The notes under the pieces are model-generated. The model searched no databases. It was not told the origin of the DNA and saw nothing but the letters and a program-made list of their open reading frames with translations. The position numbers and the translations under genes were made by a program. Shown here in pieces: positions 1 to 8,801 of a DNA stretch of 64,000 nucleotides. Each line of letters begins with the position of its first letter. Position 1 is the first letter of the stretch. The DNA is from Corynebacterium felinum (GTDB lineage Bacteria; Actinomycetota; Actinomycetes; Mycobacteriales; Mycobacteriaceae), in NCBI RefSeq assembly GCF_030408755.1, contig NZ_CP047209.1, positions 1,488,001 through 1,552,000 of the forward strand, in the 5' to 3' direction.

Positions 1-985
1 CCAAAATTTCGCACGCTTCAGCACCCGCCTGCACGAGGGGCTGCACGAAGTGTGCTGCATCGCGCAGGTTGGGCAGCATAACCCAAGCCACAGCCTTTTT
101 GCGCGGAAGTTCGATGGTGCGCAATGTCGCTTCCGTAATTGCGCCAAAGATACCTTCGGAGCTGACCATCAGGCGCAAAAGGATGCGCACGGGTTCATCT
201 TCGTCCAAAAACGCATCGAGGCGAATGCCGTTGGTGTTACGGATAGAGAGTTTTTGCCGCAAACGCGCAACGAGTGTTCTATCGGCGCGGATTTCATCGC
301 GCAAGGCAACTAAGCCAGCGTGAAGTTCCGGTTCGGCAGCTGCGAAAGCATCGTCACCGGCAGCGGTATCGACCACACTGCCAGAGGGAAGCACGATGCG
401 GGCGTTTTCAATGGAGTGGTAGCTGTCGCGCTCAACGGTGCAGCGCATGCCACCAGCATTATCGGCGATGACGCCGCCGATGGTACACACAGGTGTTGAA
501 CCGGGATCGGGACCAAGCATGAAGCCGTACCGGTTGAGCACAGCTTGGGCGTCACCTAAGACGACACCCGGGCGTGACCACAGCCGTGCGCCGTCGTCGA
601 GCACTTCCATGCCGATAAAGTGCGTTTTGATATCGACCAAAATATCGTTGGTCATTGCCTGGCCATTGAGGGAGGTGCCCGCAGCGCGGAAAACGAGGTT
701 GCGGCCGTGGGTGCTGGCGTATCGCATCAGCTCTGAAAGATCGTGCTCGTTGCGGGGACGAACCACAACCTGTGGGACGGTGCGGTAAGGGCTGCCGTCG
801 GAGGCGTAGCGCACGAGATCACTCAAACGGCCAAGAACGTTGTCGCTTCCCACGATGCTAGAGAGGTCATTGACGAGTTCGGTGGGTGTGCCGTGGAGTT
901 GGTCGATTCCGACAGCATCGGCTTGGCTTGTGGCACCGGATGGGCGTCCAATGCGTGTGGGGTCGGGCGTGAAGAGCTTTCTCAT
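1..985 (-). CDS. FAD-binding oxidoreductase (partial, C-terminus off the window)
   Basis: The first 328 residues of an FAD/FMN-containing dehydrogenase of the GlcD / D-lactate dehydrogenase type are present, read leftward; the rest lies beyond base 1. The ATG at 985 begins MRKLFTPDPTRIG. The PCMH-type FAD-binding domain is clear: AAGTSLNGQ (residues 101-109), GPDPGST (158-164) and GGVIADNAGG (170-179). Members oxidise 2-hydroxy acids and pass electrons to quinones or an Fe-S partner; long actinobacterial versions carry a C-terminal Fe-S oxidoreductase domain, which cannot be checked here. The substrate is not determinable. It is divergent from the BASS transporter gene, with about 210 bases between the starts. 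Confidence 0.85.
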   Translation of the reverse strand, partial: MRKLFTPDPTRIGRPSGATSQADAVGIDQLHGTPTELVNDLSSIVGSDNVLGRLSDLVRYASDGSPYRTVPQVVVRPRNEHDLSELMRYASTHGRNLVFRAAGTSLNGQAMTNDILVDIKTHFIGMEVLDDGARLWSRPGVVLGDAQAVLNRYGFMLGPDPGSTPVCTIGGVIADNAGGMRCTVERDSYHSIENARIVLPSGSVVDTAAGDDAFAAAEPELHAGLVALRDEIRADRTLVARLRQKLSIRNTNGIRLDAFLDEDEPVRILLRLMVSSEGIFGAITEATLRTIELPRKKAVAWVMLPNLRDAAHFVQPLVQAGAEACEIL

Positions 986-1106
986 GGCAACCACTCTAGA
1001 CCCCTACCTGAATATCGGGGGTGAGTATTGGGGGTGGGGTAGTAGTCGGTATGGAGCGTGAGCTGCCACAAATGTCCCGCATAATGAAATGCTGGCCTTT
1101 GAGTTG

Positions 1107-1121
1107 TTCCATAGCATGGAA
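1107..1121. promoter_or_regulatory. Palindrome in the oxidase/transporter divergent promoter region
   Basis: TTCCAT-AGC-ATGGAA is a perfect 6-bp inverted repeat with a 3-base centre. It lies between the divergent FAD oxidase and BASS transporter genes, where an operator would be expected. No regulator gene is adjacent, so this is only a candidate. Confidence 0.3.
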
Positions 1122-1196
1122 TCATGATTGCATGAAATGAGATATGTTGCACGTGTCTACAAATTTTTTAAGCCGAAGGGAAGTGTTTTATTCACG

Positions 1197-2174
1197 ATGT
1201 CTATGGTTGATAATCACACAGCAGTTGCGAAACCAAGCGGGGAAGTCCACACAACGGAAGATCGCTCCGCAGCTCTTGCTGTACTCGCTTTCCCTGTCGT
1301 CATTCTAGGTGGGGCAGTGCTGGCATGGCTTAGCCCTGACTCTTTTACGCCACTGAAGCCGTATATCATGCCGGGTTTGATGCTGATCATGTTTAGCATG
1401 GGGTTGACTATTACACTCCCAGACTTGCGCACGGTTGCGTCCCGCCCAATCCCAATCGTCTTGGGAGTAGTGTGCCAGTTCGTGGTGATGCCATTGTCGG
1501 CAGTGCTGGTAGCGAAGATGCTGGGGCTGAGCACGGAATTGACCATCGGCTTGATTTTGCTCGGCAGCGTGCCAGGGGGTACTGCCAGTAATGTGATTGC
1601 GTATTTGGCAAAGGGGGATGTGGCCCTTTCGGTTGCGATGACCAGCGTTTCTACCTTAGTTTCACCGATCGTCACTCCGATGATCATGTTGTTGCTTGCT
1701 GGTCAAAGCACGGCAGTGGATGCAACGGGAATGATTTGGGCCTTGTTTAAAACTGTCCTGATTCCAGTAGTAGCCGGACTCGTAATCCGCATTATGGCAT
1801 CGCGCGCGGTGGATAAAGTACTGCCTATGTTGCCATGGCTGTCAATCGTCATTATCGGTGTGGTGCTTGCTACGGTGGTTGCTGGTGCGGCAGCGAAGCT
1901 GGCAACAGTTGGTCTGGTCGTTGTTGTTGGCGTGGGTATCCAGAACTTCATCGGCTTTATCGCCGGTTACTGGTCCGCGCGACTGAGCAAGCAGCGTGAA
2001 GCAGCGTGCCGAACAACCGCCATCGAGGTGGCCACGCAAAACTCGGCGCTGGCATCGGGCATGGCCACCCAGTTTTTCACGCCCGAAGCAGCGTTGCCTG
2101 GGGCGATCGCGACCATTCTTGCCAACATTACTGGTGCGATCTACGCGGCAATTGTTCGTCGTCACGGTGAGTAA
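1197..2174 (+). CDS. Bile acid:sodium symporter (BASS) family transporter
   Basis: A polytopic inner-membrane protein of about 325 residues with roughly ten hydrophobic segments. Family hallmarks are visible: the PGGTASNVIAYLAKGD stretch (residues 126-141) and the E(x)ATQNSALAS stretch (277-287), which contribute to the sodium and substrate sites in BASS transporters. Related bacterial proteins move organic anions such as keto acids or pantothenate with sodium; the substrate here is unknown. I chose the ATG at 1197, which has a purine-rich GAAGGGAAG about 14 bases upstream; an in-frame ATG at 1128 would add 23 residues but has no convincing ribosome site. Divergent from the FAD oxidase. Confidence 0.88.
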   Translation: MSMVDNHTAVAKPSGEVHTTEDRSAALAVLAFPVVILGGAVLAWLSPDSFTPLKPYIMPGLMLIMFSMGLTITLPDLRTVASRPIPIVLGVVCQFVVMPLSAVLVAKMLGLSTELTIGLILLGSVPGGTASNVIAYLAKGDVALSVAMTSVSTLVSPIVTPMIMLLLAGQSTAVDATGMIWALFKTVLIPVVAGLVIRIMASRAVDKVLPMLPWLSIVIIGVVLATVVAGAAAKLATVGLVVVVGVGIQNFIGFIAGYWSARLSKQREAACRTTAIEVATQNSALASGMATQFFTPEAALPGAIATILANITGAIYAAIVRRHGE

Positions 2175-2749
2175 GTAAAAACTCCAAGGTCAAGGTGGGT
2201 TAGCAAAAGGACAAAGTGAATAAGTAAAAGCCCTAAGGATTGAGTCCTTGAGGCTATTGGGGGACGTGTAAAATGACATAATGTACATTATCGGAACAAA
2301 AGGGATAATGATCCTTTCAGCTAAAACTCGCGTCTATATGTAGTTTTGCGCATCAATTGCTGGTGATCCACAGCGCTCACTCACTGCTCGGCGCACTCGC
2401 TGCGGTGGCTTGTCGCACTGATGTCGAAGGGTCATCTCTAGGATCATCTTCAGCTTCGTCGCTGTAGTGCGGAATCACGCGATCCTAGTTGCCGATGCCT
2501 CCGGCTGTTGGGGTTCATTTATTCTGTCCGCACATCTTTCGTTCTGTGCGCGTCCGTGGGTCGACCACGCTGATGCGCGTGTGCGTTTTCCCCTTGCGGT
2601 AGCTGTCATGCTTAGAGCTTGTCGACATCGCAACTTCCGCCTTTCACCTTCCGCCTTGAGCACTTGAGCATGGATGCTACTGTGGGTGTCCTTGCCGCTA
2701 AGGTGTAATGATTGTGAGAACTTGTTCTACCCTTGCGGCAGTATTGGCC
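2175..2749. other. Gene-poor gap with palindrome
   Basis: No convincing gene. An imperfect hairpin at 2228-2254 (arms AGCCCTAAGGA and TCCTTGAGGCT) may end the transporter transcript. A perfect 14-bp palindrome ATAATGTACATTAT lies at 2278-2291. Bases about 2380-2680 are locally more GC-rich and open in short frames on both strands, but no frame looks like a protein. A small RNA cannot be excluded. Confidence 0.4.
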
Positions 2750-2796
2750 GAAGCCCCCTTTATTTTCGTCATTGTGACAAAAATAAAGGGGGCTTC
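2750..2796. terminator. Perfect 17-bp hairpin, probable terminator
   Basis: GAAGCCCCCTTTATTTT (2750-2766) pairs perfectly with 2780-2796 across a 13-base loop. It lies just past the stop of the small membrane protein gene on the minus strand. The A/T-rich inner half makes it an unusual terminator, but the length and perfect pairing are striking. Confidence 0.6.
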
Positions 2797-2818
2797 CAGT
2801 TGGGAGTTTTTTGAGGTT

Positions 2819-3013
2819 TTAGCGCGGATCTTCGGATTTATGATGAGATCCGCGGAACCGGAGCGCGGAATAAATCTGGTAGCCAGTCAGCGCTGTCAGT
2901 CCTAGGCCGATCAGTGCGATCAACCACATGCCTTGGTATGCGACAAAGGCAGTAAAACCAATAACTACGATCAAGCGCAGCCACAGAAATGGAAGCATTC
3001 TCTGACTTAACAT
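2819..3013 (-). CDS. Small membrane protein, hypothetical
   Basis: About 64 residues with two closely spaced hydrophobic segments (LWLRLIVVIGFTAFVAY and MWLIALIGLGLTALTGY) followed by a short charged tail ending in HHKSEDPR. The ATG at 3013 (MLSQRM) follows AAAGGTG at a good distance, so the further upstream codons were not used. It is co-directional with the YceI-like gene, with 64 bases between them. No family recognised. Confidence 0.6.
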   Translation of the reverse strand: MLSQRMLPFLWLRLIVVIGFTAFVAYQGMWLIALIGLGLTALTGYQIYSALRFRGSHHKSEDPR

Positions 3014-3077
3014 AACCAACACCTTTTTCTTTCCTGCTCCCACACATCTGTGGCGCGAAGTGAAACCTTAAGAAAAC

Positions 3078-3785
3078 TTACTTCTTGACGAATGTGAGCA
3101 GAATGTTCAATTCGCCTTCTTCAGCAATTTTAGCGGCAACAAACTCGGGGGTTTCTACATCGAAATCAAGACGATTGATCGGAACTGTGGAGCTCAATGA
3201 AATCTTGTCTGCATCGCGAACGATTGTGAAATCGCTCGCCACTGCCTTGGTCTTGCCCTTAATAGTCAAATCACCGCTAACCTTCACCACATCGGGAGAA
3301 CCATTGCCTGGAACCTTGGATAGATCCACTGGGCTCGTCACGGTGAAGGACGAGATTGGATACGCATCAGTATTGAAGATCTTTGTGCGCACATTGATAT
3401 CACGACGTTCAGTATCTGTGGAAATGCTTGTCATATCCACTTCAACGGTGCCTGAGGTAAGCTTTTCCGATTCAATAGTGATCGATCCGCGCACGCCACG
3501 GGTGGAACCAGAAGTTGTGCGCTTATCGGACGGAAGGGTTTCGTTAAAAGTAAAGCCTACGGAAGAAATATTAGGCGCGTCACCACGAATGACCTTCCAT
3601 GTACCATCAAGTTCTGTGGTCGCGGGCTTGGCCTTGGAGGCATCGAGTTCACCTGTTTTAACGCCAGGTCCTTGCAGGATTGGGATGATGACAGAAGCCA
3701 CGGCAAATAATCCGAGCAATACAACAGCAGTTACGGTGCTGATGATGATAGCTTTACGCTTCGAATTCATTAATTCAACACTCAC
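3078..3785 (-). CDS. YceI-like family protein, membrane-anchored
   Basis: A 235-residue protein with a single N-terminal membrane segment (about residues 11-33) and an extracytoplasmic YceI-type domain (about 57-235). The family forms a lipocalin-like barrel that binds long polyisoprenoid or amide ligands; the ligand here is unknown. YceI traits include the WKV opening strand, the repeated VEVDM/SISTD and SFTVTSP strand patterns, and a C-terminal LNILLTF strand. The GTG start at 3785 overlaps the stop of the upstream zinc-finger gene as GTGA; an in-frame ATG lies five codons downstream. Confidence 0.85.
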   Translation of the reverse strand: MSVELMNSKRKAIIISTVTAVVLLGLFAVASVIIPILQGPGVKTGELDASKAKPATTELDGTWKVIRGDAPNISSVGFTFNETLPSDKRTTSGSTRGVRGSITIESEKLTSGTVEVDMTSISTDTERRDINVRTKIFNTDAYPISSFTVTSPVDLSKVPGNGSPDVVKVSGDLTIKGKTKAVASDFTIVRDADKISLSSTVPINRLDFDVETPEFVAAKIAEEGELNILLTFVKK

Positions 3786-4114
3786 CTTAATCTGAGCTTC
3801 TCTATGTCCCTGGCTAGGTCGACTAGTTCCTCACACAGTTGCTGCATTTCCTGAGGTTCACAACCTTCGGCGGCGGCAGTTTTAATATCTTCGGCTGCAC
3901 AGCGCAGCTCGAAGAGTGAGTCGAGAAGTCGATCAGCTTTGTCGGGCTGAATAATCACAGCAGAGGCAGGAATCTGCGTACCAGAAACAGCATTACGCTG
4001 TTCATATGCGCGCTGACGGCAGGATTGGCTGCAAAATTTGCGAGGCCGACCCCGGGTTGTTGCGCCAAGGTCTTTTCCGCACCATTCACAGGTGGGCTGT
4101 CGCTGCACTGCCAT
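3782..4114 (-). CDS. Small zinc-ribbon-like protein, hypothetical
   Basis: A 110-residue protein starting MAVQRQPTCEW. Its N-terminus has CEWC followed by FCSQSC in an R-rich context (GRPRKFCSQSCRQRAYEQR), a compact CxxC...CxxxC pattern typical of small zinc-binding or nucleic-acid-associated domains. The C-terminal half is acidic and helical. It overlaps the YceI gene by four bases, so the pair is probably translationally coupled. The role is unknown; a DNA- or RNA-binding accessory is possible but only inferred. Confidence 0.7.
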   Translation of the reverse strand: MAVQRQPTCEWCGKDLGATTRGRPRKFCSQSCRQRAYEQRNAVSGTQIPASAVIIQPDKADRLLDSLFELRCAAEDIKTAAAEGCEPQEMQQLCEELVDLARDIEKLRLR

Positions 4115-4366
4115 TTGAATAAGTCTAGTCCTATCTTCGCCCCACACCGAACTGAAGGGGTTGAAGCCTAAGAACATGCCCCCACAAATCTCCCAGCTAC
4201 TTCCCCACCGTTGAGTATTCGCTACTGAAAGGTGCACGGTGAATCACGACGGTTCCCTCTGCTACTTCTTAGCTAAAAGCACTGCTCAGTAGTGCTTTTG
4301 GGTGAGATCTGGCGTACTGGAAAGCGGCGGGAAACGGAAAAGGTAGTGAGGCGAAAACTGGAGGCG

Positions 4367-4393
4367 GGAACCTTTTTTCGACTCGGTACGTTA
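4367..4393 (+). promoter_or_regulatory. SigH/SigE-type (ECF) promoter of rbpA
   Basis: GGAACC (4367-4372) and CGTTA (4389-4393) are separated by exactly 16 bases, matching the GGAAY...YGTT layout described for corynebacterial SigH-type promoters. A transcript starting near 4400 would have about 80 bases of leader before rbpA. Stress control of rbpA by such sigma factors is known in actinobacteria; the site here is inferred from sequence. Bases 4115-4366 hold no gene. Confidence 0.6.
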
Positions 4394-4480
4394 TAGTAAG
4401 AAGACTTGGGGATTTTAAAACCTCGTGAAACGCTAAGTAGCGTTCATCAGCGTTGAACAACGAAAGGACTGATCAGCACT

Positions 4481-4882
4481 ATGGCAGATCGCGTTCTCCG
4501 CGGCTCCCGTATGGGTGCCGTTAGCTACGAGACTGACCGCGACCACGATCTGGCACCACGCCAGATGGTCCGATACAAGACTGAAACCGGCGAGATCTAC
4601 GATGTCCCATTCGCTGAGGATGCCGAAATTCCTGGTACCTGGATGTGCAAGAATGGCCAGATTGGTCATTTGATGGAAGGCGAAGGGGTTGAGTCGAAGC
4701 CCGCGAAGCCCCCACGTACTCACTGGGATATGCTCCGTGAGCGTCGTACCATTGAAGAACTTGATGTTCTTCTTGAGGAGCGTATCGAGCTTTTGCGCAA
4801 GCGCCGTCGTAACGCTGCTCGTCTGCTCAAGCAGCAGGAAGAAGAAGCAGCTGCAGCCGCTGCTGCTCAGGCTGGCGAATAA
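4481..4882 (+). CDS. rbpA: RNA polymerase-binding protein RbpA
   Basis: A 133-residue actinobacterial transcription factor that binds the housekeeping sigma factor and RNA polymerase and stabilises the open complex. Start MADRVLRGSRMG is the conserved N-terminal tail. The core domain carries the MVRYKTETGEIYDVPFA and CKNG segments; the basic linker and sigma-interaction region follow (TIEELDVLLEER). The protein ends in an alanine-rich, probably disordered tail. Start follows GAAAGGA at a normal distance. It is a single-gene unit between an ECF-like promoter and a hairpin terminator. Confidence 0.95.
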   Translation: MADRVLRGSRMGAVSYETDRDHDLAPRQMVRYKTETGEIYDVPFAEDAEIPGTWMCKNGQIGHLMEGEGVESKPAKPPRTHWDMLRERRTIEELDVLLEERIELLRKRRRNAARLLKQQEEEAAAAAAAQAGE

Positions 4883-4895
4883 GATTTAAAAAATT

Positions 4896-4928
4896 ACCAC
4901 GACTGTTCATAAAACGAACGGTCGTGGT
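4896..4928. terminator. Bidirectional terminator between rbpA and ppm1
   Basis: ACCACGACTGTTC (4896-4908) pairs with 4916-4928 (one G-U pair) over a 7-base loop. A T-run follows on the plus strand and an A-run precedes it, so it can end both rbpA and the convergent ppm1 transcript. Confidence 0.8.
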
Positions 4929-4940
4929 TTTTCTTGCTTT

Positions 4941-5744
4941 TTAGAGGTAGTGCTTTTTGCGCCACTTCTTGATTTCATGGCCCAACTGGCCGGAGAAAGT
5001 GGTAACTAGCTCGGTGATTTGGTTCTTGCGGTGGTTGAGACCCCACTTGGTTACTTCCATAAGGGAATCTTTGACAAATGAACCATCCAGTTTCGACTCC
5101 CCGATTTCGCGCTCAGTGAACGTGATGGGCACTTCGCGGACATCAAAACCAGCCTGGACAACGCGCCATGCCATGTCGACTTGGAAAATATAGCCGGCGT
5201 TGGAAAGCTCGTCGAGATCAATTGCTTCAAGCACAGCGCGACGGAAGGCGCGGTAGCCTGCGGTCATGTCGCTCAAGCCAGCGCCGAGGGCGAGGGAAAT
5301 GTAGATGTTTCCGCCCTTGGACAATACCCAACGATTCTTTGGCCAGTTCACCACTTCCCCACCGGGGACGTAGCGGGAGCCGATAACAAGATCGGCACCG
5401 GCGTCGATTTGGCTAAGCAGCAGGTGGAGTTGCTCGGGTGCGTGGGAGCCGTCGGCGTCCATTTCGCACAGAACTTGGTAGTCGCGTTCTAATCCCCAGC
5501 GGAATCCGGCGACATAAGCCCCACAGAGCCCGCCTTTGCCTTCCCTGTGCAGGACGAAGATGTTGGCGTCGTCATGAGCGAGTGCATCGGCGGCCTTACC
5601 GGTTCCGTCGGGGCTGTTATCGTCGACGATGAGGATATGCACCTTGGGTTCGGCGGCACGGACACGACCGACGATCAGCGGGAGGTTTTCCAGCTCATTG
5701 TAGGTGGGGATGATGACGAGAGTCTTGTCGCTTGGTGCGCTCAT
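4941..5744 (-). CDS. ppm1: Polyprenol monophosphomannose synthase
   Basis: A 267-residue GT2-family glycosyltransferase that moves mannose from GDP-mannose to polyprenyl phosphate, the donor for lipomannan, lipoarabinomannan and protein mannosylation. Visible motifs: VIIPTYNE near the N-terminus, [10 protein letters not shown] (40-49) and the metal/sugar-binding [10 protein letters not shown] (95-104). The start MSAPSDK follows AGGAG about 11 bases upstream; the reading frame stays open further upstream inside lnt, but that extension is not protein-like. It lies 17 bases after lnt. In Mycobacterium tuberculosis the two functions are fused in one protein; here they are separate neighbours. Confidence 0.93.
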   Translation of the reverse strand: MSAPSDKTLVIIPTYNELENLPLIVGRVRAAEPKVHILIVDDNSPDGTGKAADALAHDDANIFVLHREGKGGLCGAYVAGFRWGLERDYQVLCEMDADGSHAPEQLHLLLSQIDAGADLVIGSRYVPGGEVVNWPKNRWVLSKGGNIYISLALGAGLSDMTAGYRAFRRAVLEAIDLDELSNAGYIFQVDMAWRVVQAGFDVREVPITFTEREIGESKLDGSFVKDSLMEVTKWGLNHRKNQITELVTTFSGQLGHEIKKWRKKHYL

Positions 5745-5761
5745 TATGGACTGTAAGTCTC

Positions 5762-7363
5762 CTATTTCTTGTACGCTTGTGCGCGTGTTGCCGAGGTTCG
5801 TGCTTCTTTTCGGCCTGATTGTGCCCGTTGCGGGGATCGACCCCGTGCTGGTTGAGGGCTTGTTCTCAAACACAATGCACACGCTATTAGACCAATGATA
5901 ACCAAAGCCCATTCAATGTAGGAACCGAAGCGGGCGGCAAGTGTGATCGAGTTTTTCAGCGGTAGGTCTTCCACGAGGGTGGCGGCGTGAAAAATTTCGG
6001 TGTGTTGAGTCACTGTACCATCCGGGGACACGAGTGCTGATACTCCCGAGGTTGCTGCGACAACCACTGCGCGGTCTAGCTCGATGGCGCGCATTTGGCT
6101 CATGGCTAGTTGCTGGTAAGTCATGTCGGTGAAACCGAAGGTGGCGTTGTTTGTGGGGGTGGTTAAAAGCGTTGCCCCGTTGAGTACAGCGTCGCGGGCG
6201 GCGGCGTCGAAAGCGACTTCGTAGCAGGTGGCGATGCCGACGGTCACGTCGATGTCGCGTTGAGCTGCGTGCATGGTGACGGTTCCTGTGCCGGTGCCGG
6301 GTTTGAAGTTTCCGGCTAGGTCGACGTATTCGGAGAATAGTCGGAAGAAGGAGCGAAACGGCATGTATTCGCCGAAGGGTTGGAGGTATTTTTTGTGGTG
6401 GTAGTCGCCTGGCCCTGTGGTGGGGTCGAAGACTTGCATGGTGTTGCGGGCGCCTACTTCGTCGCTGGTGATTGTGCCGACCAGAATGGGGGCGTCTACT
6501 GCGCCGACGGCTTCGTTAATAAGTCCTGATGCTTGCGGGTCGGTGAAGGGGTTGACGTCGGAAGAGTTTTCTGGCCAGATTACGAGGTCGACGGGTTGGT
6601 CGAGTTTTTCTGTTTCCCGCACGTGGTTGGCGAGTACTGCGCGACGTTGGGCGTTGAAGTCGAGGCCGAGTCGCGGGACGTTGCCTTGGATGGCGGCGAC
6701 TGTGACCGTGCCTATGCTGTTGGCGCGTGGGGCGATGTGGGCTGAGATGAGAAGCCCTGCGATCAGTGACAGTGCGATGAATGTGGGAGCTTGTCGACGT
6801 CGCCACAGAAGCGCCACGATCGTTGCGGCGAGCAGCACGGTGATGAAGGTGACAAGAGCAGGTCCGCCGATGCTTGTGATCCGTGCAAGCGGGCCGGATA
6901 CTTGCCCCCAGGCGAGGCGAACCCACGCGAAGCCGCCGAAGGGAACGGTCGAGCGTGCCCATTCCACAACCACATAGAGGAGCGCGAAGACCCACATGCC
7001 CCATCTATGGGGTAGGATTTTCGCCCCAATGGTGCCGAGGATGAGTGACCAGCAGGAGATGAACAGTGCGAGTGCGATATAAGGCATCGCGCCCACATAC
7101 TCCCCTACCCACGGTAAAAGCAGGAGGTAGACGGTGGCGGAGTGGGTAAAGCCGATCAGTGCGCCGAATCGGGCGCTGATGTTGTGTGAACCCCAGCGGC
7201 TGAGAGCGATGATGAACAGGCCAATGCCGATAATGCCTATTTGCCACCAGCCAAGGGGCTGGTAGGAGGCGTAGACGAAGACACCACTGAGCAGTGCTAT
7301 CCCGACGCGGAGTGCGGCGGGTATGAGGCTGGGGATTTCGGTGGGGGTGTTGAGTGTAGTCAC
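5762..7363 (-). CDS. lnt: Apolipoprotein N-acyltransferase
   Basis: A 533-residue membrane enzyme that N-acylates the lipid-modified cysteine of lipoproteins. About six N-terminal hydrophobic segments (roughly 15-205) precede a nitrilase-fold domain. The catalytic triad is recognisable: Glu265 in WPENSS, Lys324 or 325 before [10 protein letters not shown], and Cys380 in ATCYEVAF. A positively charged, low-complexity tail follows the last membrane segment. It is the partner of Ppm1 in corynebacteria. It starts 12 bases after the FxsA gene stop, so the three genes probably form one operon. The window contains several lipoprotein substrates. Confidence 0.93.
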   Translation of the reverse strand: MTTLNTPTEIPSLIPAALRVGIALLSGVFVYASYQPLGWWQIGIIGIGLFIIALSRWGSHNISARFGALIGFTHSATVYLLLLPWVGEYVGAMPYIALALFISCWSLILGTIGAKILPHRWGMWVFALLYVVVEWARSTVPFGGFAWVRLAWGQVSGPLARITSIGGPALVTFITVLLAATIVALLWRRRQAPTFIALSLIAGLLISAHIAPRANSIGTVTVAAIQGNVPRLGLDFNAQRRAVLANHVRETEKLDQPVDLVIWPENSSDVNPFTDPQASGLINEAVGAVDAPILVGTITSDEVGARNTMQVFDPTTGPGDYHHKKYLQPFGEYMPFRSFFRLFSEYVDLAGNFKPGTGTGTVTMHAAQRDIDVTVGIATCYEVAFDAAARDAVLNGATLLTTPTNNATFGFTDMTYQQLAMSQMRAIELDRAVVVAATSGVSALVSPDGTVTQHTEIFHAATLVEDLPLKNSITLAARFGSYIEWALVIIGLIACALCLRTSPQPARGRSPQRAQSGRKEARTSATRAQAYKK

Positions 7364-7375
7364 GTATGTGCCGGT

Positions 7376-7888
7376 CTAGTGGTTGTTTTTGTCTGTGAAG
7401 TCGTCTGGGTCGAGGTTGGTGCTCCATTGTTGGATTTCTTCCTCGTTAATGACGATCTGGGAGTTGGTGCCGGTGCTGAAGCTGCCGTAGCTGGCGCGTT
7501 GGCGGTAGGCGTTGGTTGCTTGGAAGCTGCGGACTCCCATGTCTTCGATTGTGGTGCGCAGTTTTTTCGCGAGCAAGCGCCGGATGATTGCGCGAGTGGG
7601 TGCGATGATGACAAGCAGGCCGAGGATGCTGGTGGCGAAGCCTGGCATGGCAACGCCTACTGCCCCAGCGGCGATCAGGCCTATATCGCCTGCTGCTTTG
7701 CCGGGGTTGCTGGTGCCTCGGCTGAGTGTGGCGGCGATGCGGCGCATTTCTATTGCGGCGAGGATGAGTCCGCCGAAGAAGAAGGCGAACAGGAGTAAGA
7801 GTGCGTATCCGACGCCGAGCCAGCTGGCTACTGCCCAGAACGCGAGAGCTTCGATAATGAAGTATGGGACCGCAAGATATAAAGGCAT
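7376..7888 (-). CDS. fxsA: FxsA family membrane protein
   Basis: A 170-residue protein with the FxsA-type membrane domain: a hydrophobic opening (MPLYLAVPYFIIEALAFW), a second segment near 27-45 and a Gly/Ala-rich segment before LGLLVIIAPTRAIIRRLL. The tail of about 60 residues is polar and acidic at the end. FxsA in E. coli modulates exclusion of phage T7 by the F plasmid; the native role in actinobacteria is unknown. It is the first gene of the lnt-ppm1 transcription unit. Confidence 0.85.
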   Translation of the reverse strand: MPLYLAVPYFIIEALAFWAVASWLGVGYALLLLFAFFFGGLILAAIEMRRIAATLSRGTSNPGKAAGDIGLIAAGAVGVAMPGFATSILGLLVIIAPTRAIIRRLLAKKLRTTIEDMGVRSFQATNAYRQRASYGSFSTGTNSQIVINEEEIQQWSTNLDPDDFTDKNNH

Positions 7889-8504
7889 GACCTAAAGAAT
7901 AGTCTAAGAATTTTCTTTGGTGGTTATGCGCTGCGAATGCACAGTGAGGTTTTCGCACTGGGGATGTCGAGTGCGGTGACGGTGATGGCTGGTGAACCGA
8001 AAACCGTTGGAATTGGCTCTTTTTAGTGCCGGGGGTTGGCCTATGAGCGAGCTATTGATTCGACATAGAGCACATGCTACCTAAAAAGCCGCAGGTCAAT
8101 TTTTCCCAGGATTGCTGAAAGTCGAATCAGTATTTTCCAATCAATTCTCAATGGATTAATAGGTGTCTTTTCCTTAGGCGGCAATGGCCTACTCCCCTGC
8201 CGTGTTGATGATTCCCTGCACGTTTTCAACCGCAATGCATTCCTGAGATTTGTTTGTATGTGGTTTGTGCGCATTCTCTTCAGCGGGGAATCCGAGTCAT
8301 GGGGTAAGCATGCGTAGTGGGTGGATGTTCTGCTGCGTGGAGCAATATCTTTGTTTTTTTGCTGCAAATATGCACAAAAACCTTGATTGTGTTGAACAAT
8401 GTTTTTAAGATGGGAAAGCAGATCTGCGGATCGCACAACACCTCGCTGAAAAGATGTTAAGTGATGAGCGCATATTTGTTTGATGGTTTGTGAAAGGAAC
8501 GAGT
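7889..8504. other. Gene-poor gap
   Basis: About 600 bases with no gene I can support. Short frames exist on both strands, including a 119-codon minus-strand frame at 8077-8436, but they lack protein-like composition and ribosome sites. It should hold the divergent promoters of fxsA and the 81-residue gene. No clear hairpin terminator was found. Confidence 0.4.
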
Positions 8505-8750
8505 ATGAGTGGACTGTTTTCTAGCACCTTCGTTGTAGATGAGCTGGCGAGTATCTTCCGCAATGTCGACGATCCTGTGGGTGCGGCCGTGGAATGGGCA
8601 AAGAAAACCTTAAACGAGGCTGGAGTTAATCCAGAACAGAACCCTTTTGCCGCGACGAAGACTTTGCGTGATCAAGAACCCGCATTGAGTTTGCGCGCTG
8701 CAACATACATTATGAAGAAGCTGCCCAAAGCTCCTTCAACAGCACACTAA
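8505..8750 (+). CDS. Small conserved-looking hypothetical protein
   Basis: 81 residues starting MSGLFSSTFVVDELAS; the ATG at 8505 follows GAAAGGAACGAG, a good ribosome site. The sequence is mixed alpha-helical without membrane segments or cysteines (VGAAVEWAKKTLNEAGV; LSLRAATYIMKKL). A strong hairpin terminator sits directly after the stop, supporting a real short transcript. No family recognised. Confidence 0.65.
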   Translation: MSGLFSSTFVVDELASIFRNVDDPVGAAVEWAKKTLNEAGVNPEQNPFAATKTLRDQEPALSLRAATYIMKKLPKAPSTAH

Positions 8751-8753
8751 AAG

Positions 8754-8785
8754 GTGCGCTGCACAGCCATTCCCGTGCAGCGCAC
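8754..8785. terminator. Bidirectional terminator between the small gene and cobN
   Basis: GTGCGCTGCAC (8754-8764) pairs perfectly with 8775-8785 over a 10-base loop, followed by five Ts on the plus strand and by a T-run on the minus strand. It serves the convergent small gene and cobN. Confidence 0.9.
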
Positions 8786-8801
8786 TTTTTCTTGGGTGAG
8801 G

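Noticed and set aside
2467..2667. Short open frames on both strands in the 2.2-2.8 kb gap
   Set aside because: Cys/Arg/Ser-rich translations without ribosome sites.
7889..8034. A 29-codon frame (MHSEVFALGMSSAV...) near 7938
   Set aside because: Too short and without a ribosome site.
8077..8436. 119-codon minus-strand frame in the gap before the 81-residue gene
   Set aside because: Composition is not protein-like, there is no ribosome site, and the gap fits promoter DNA better.
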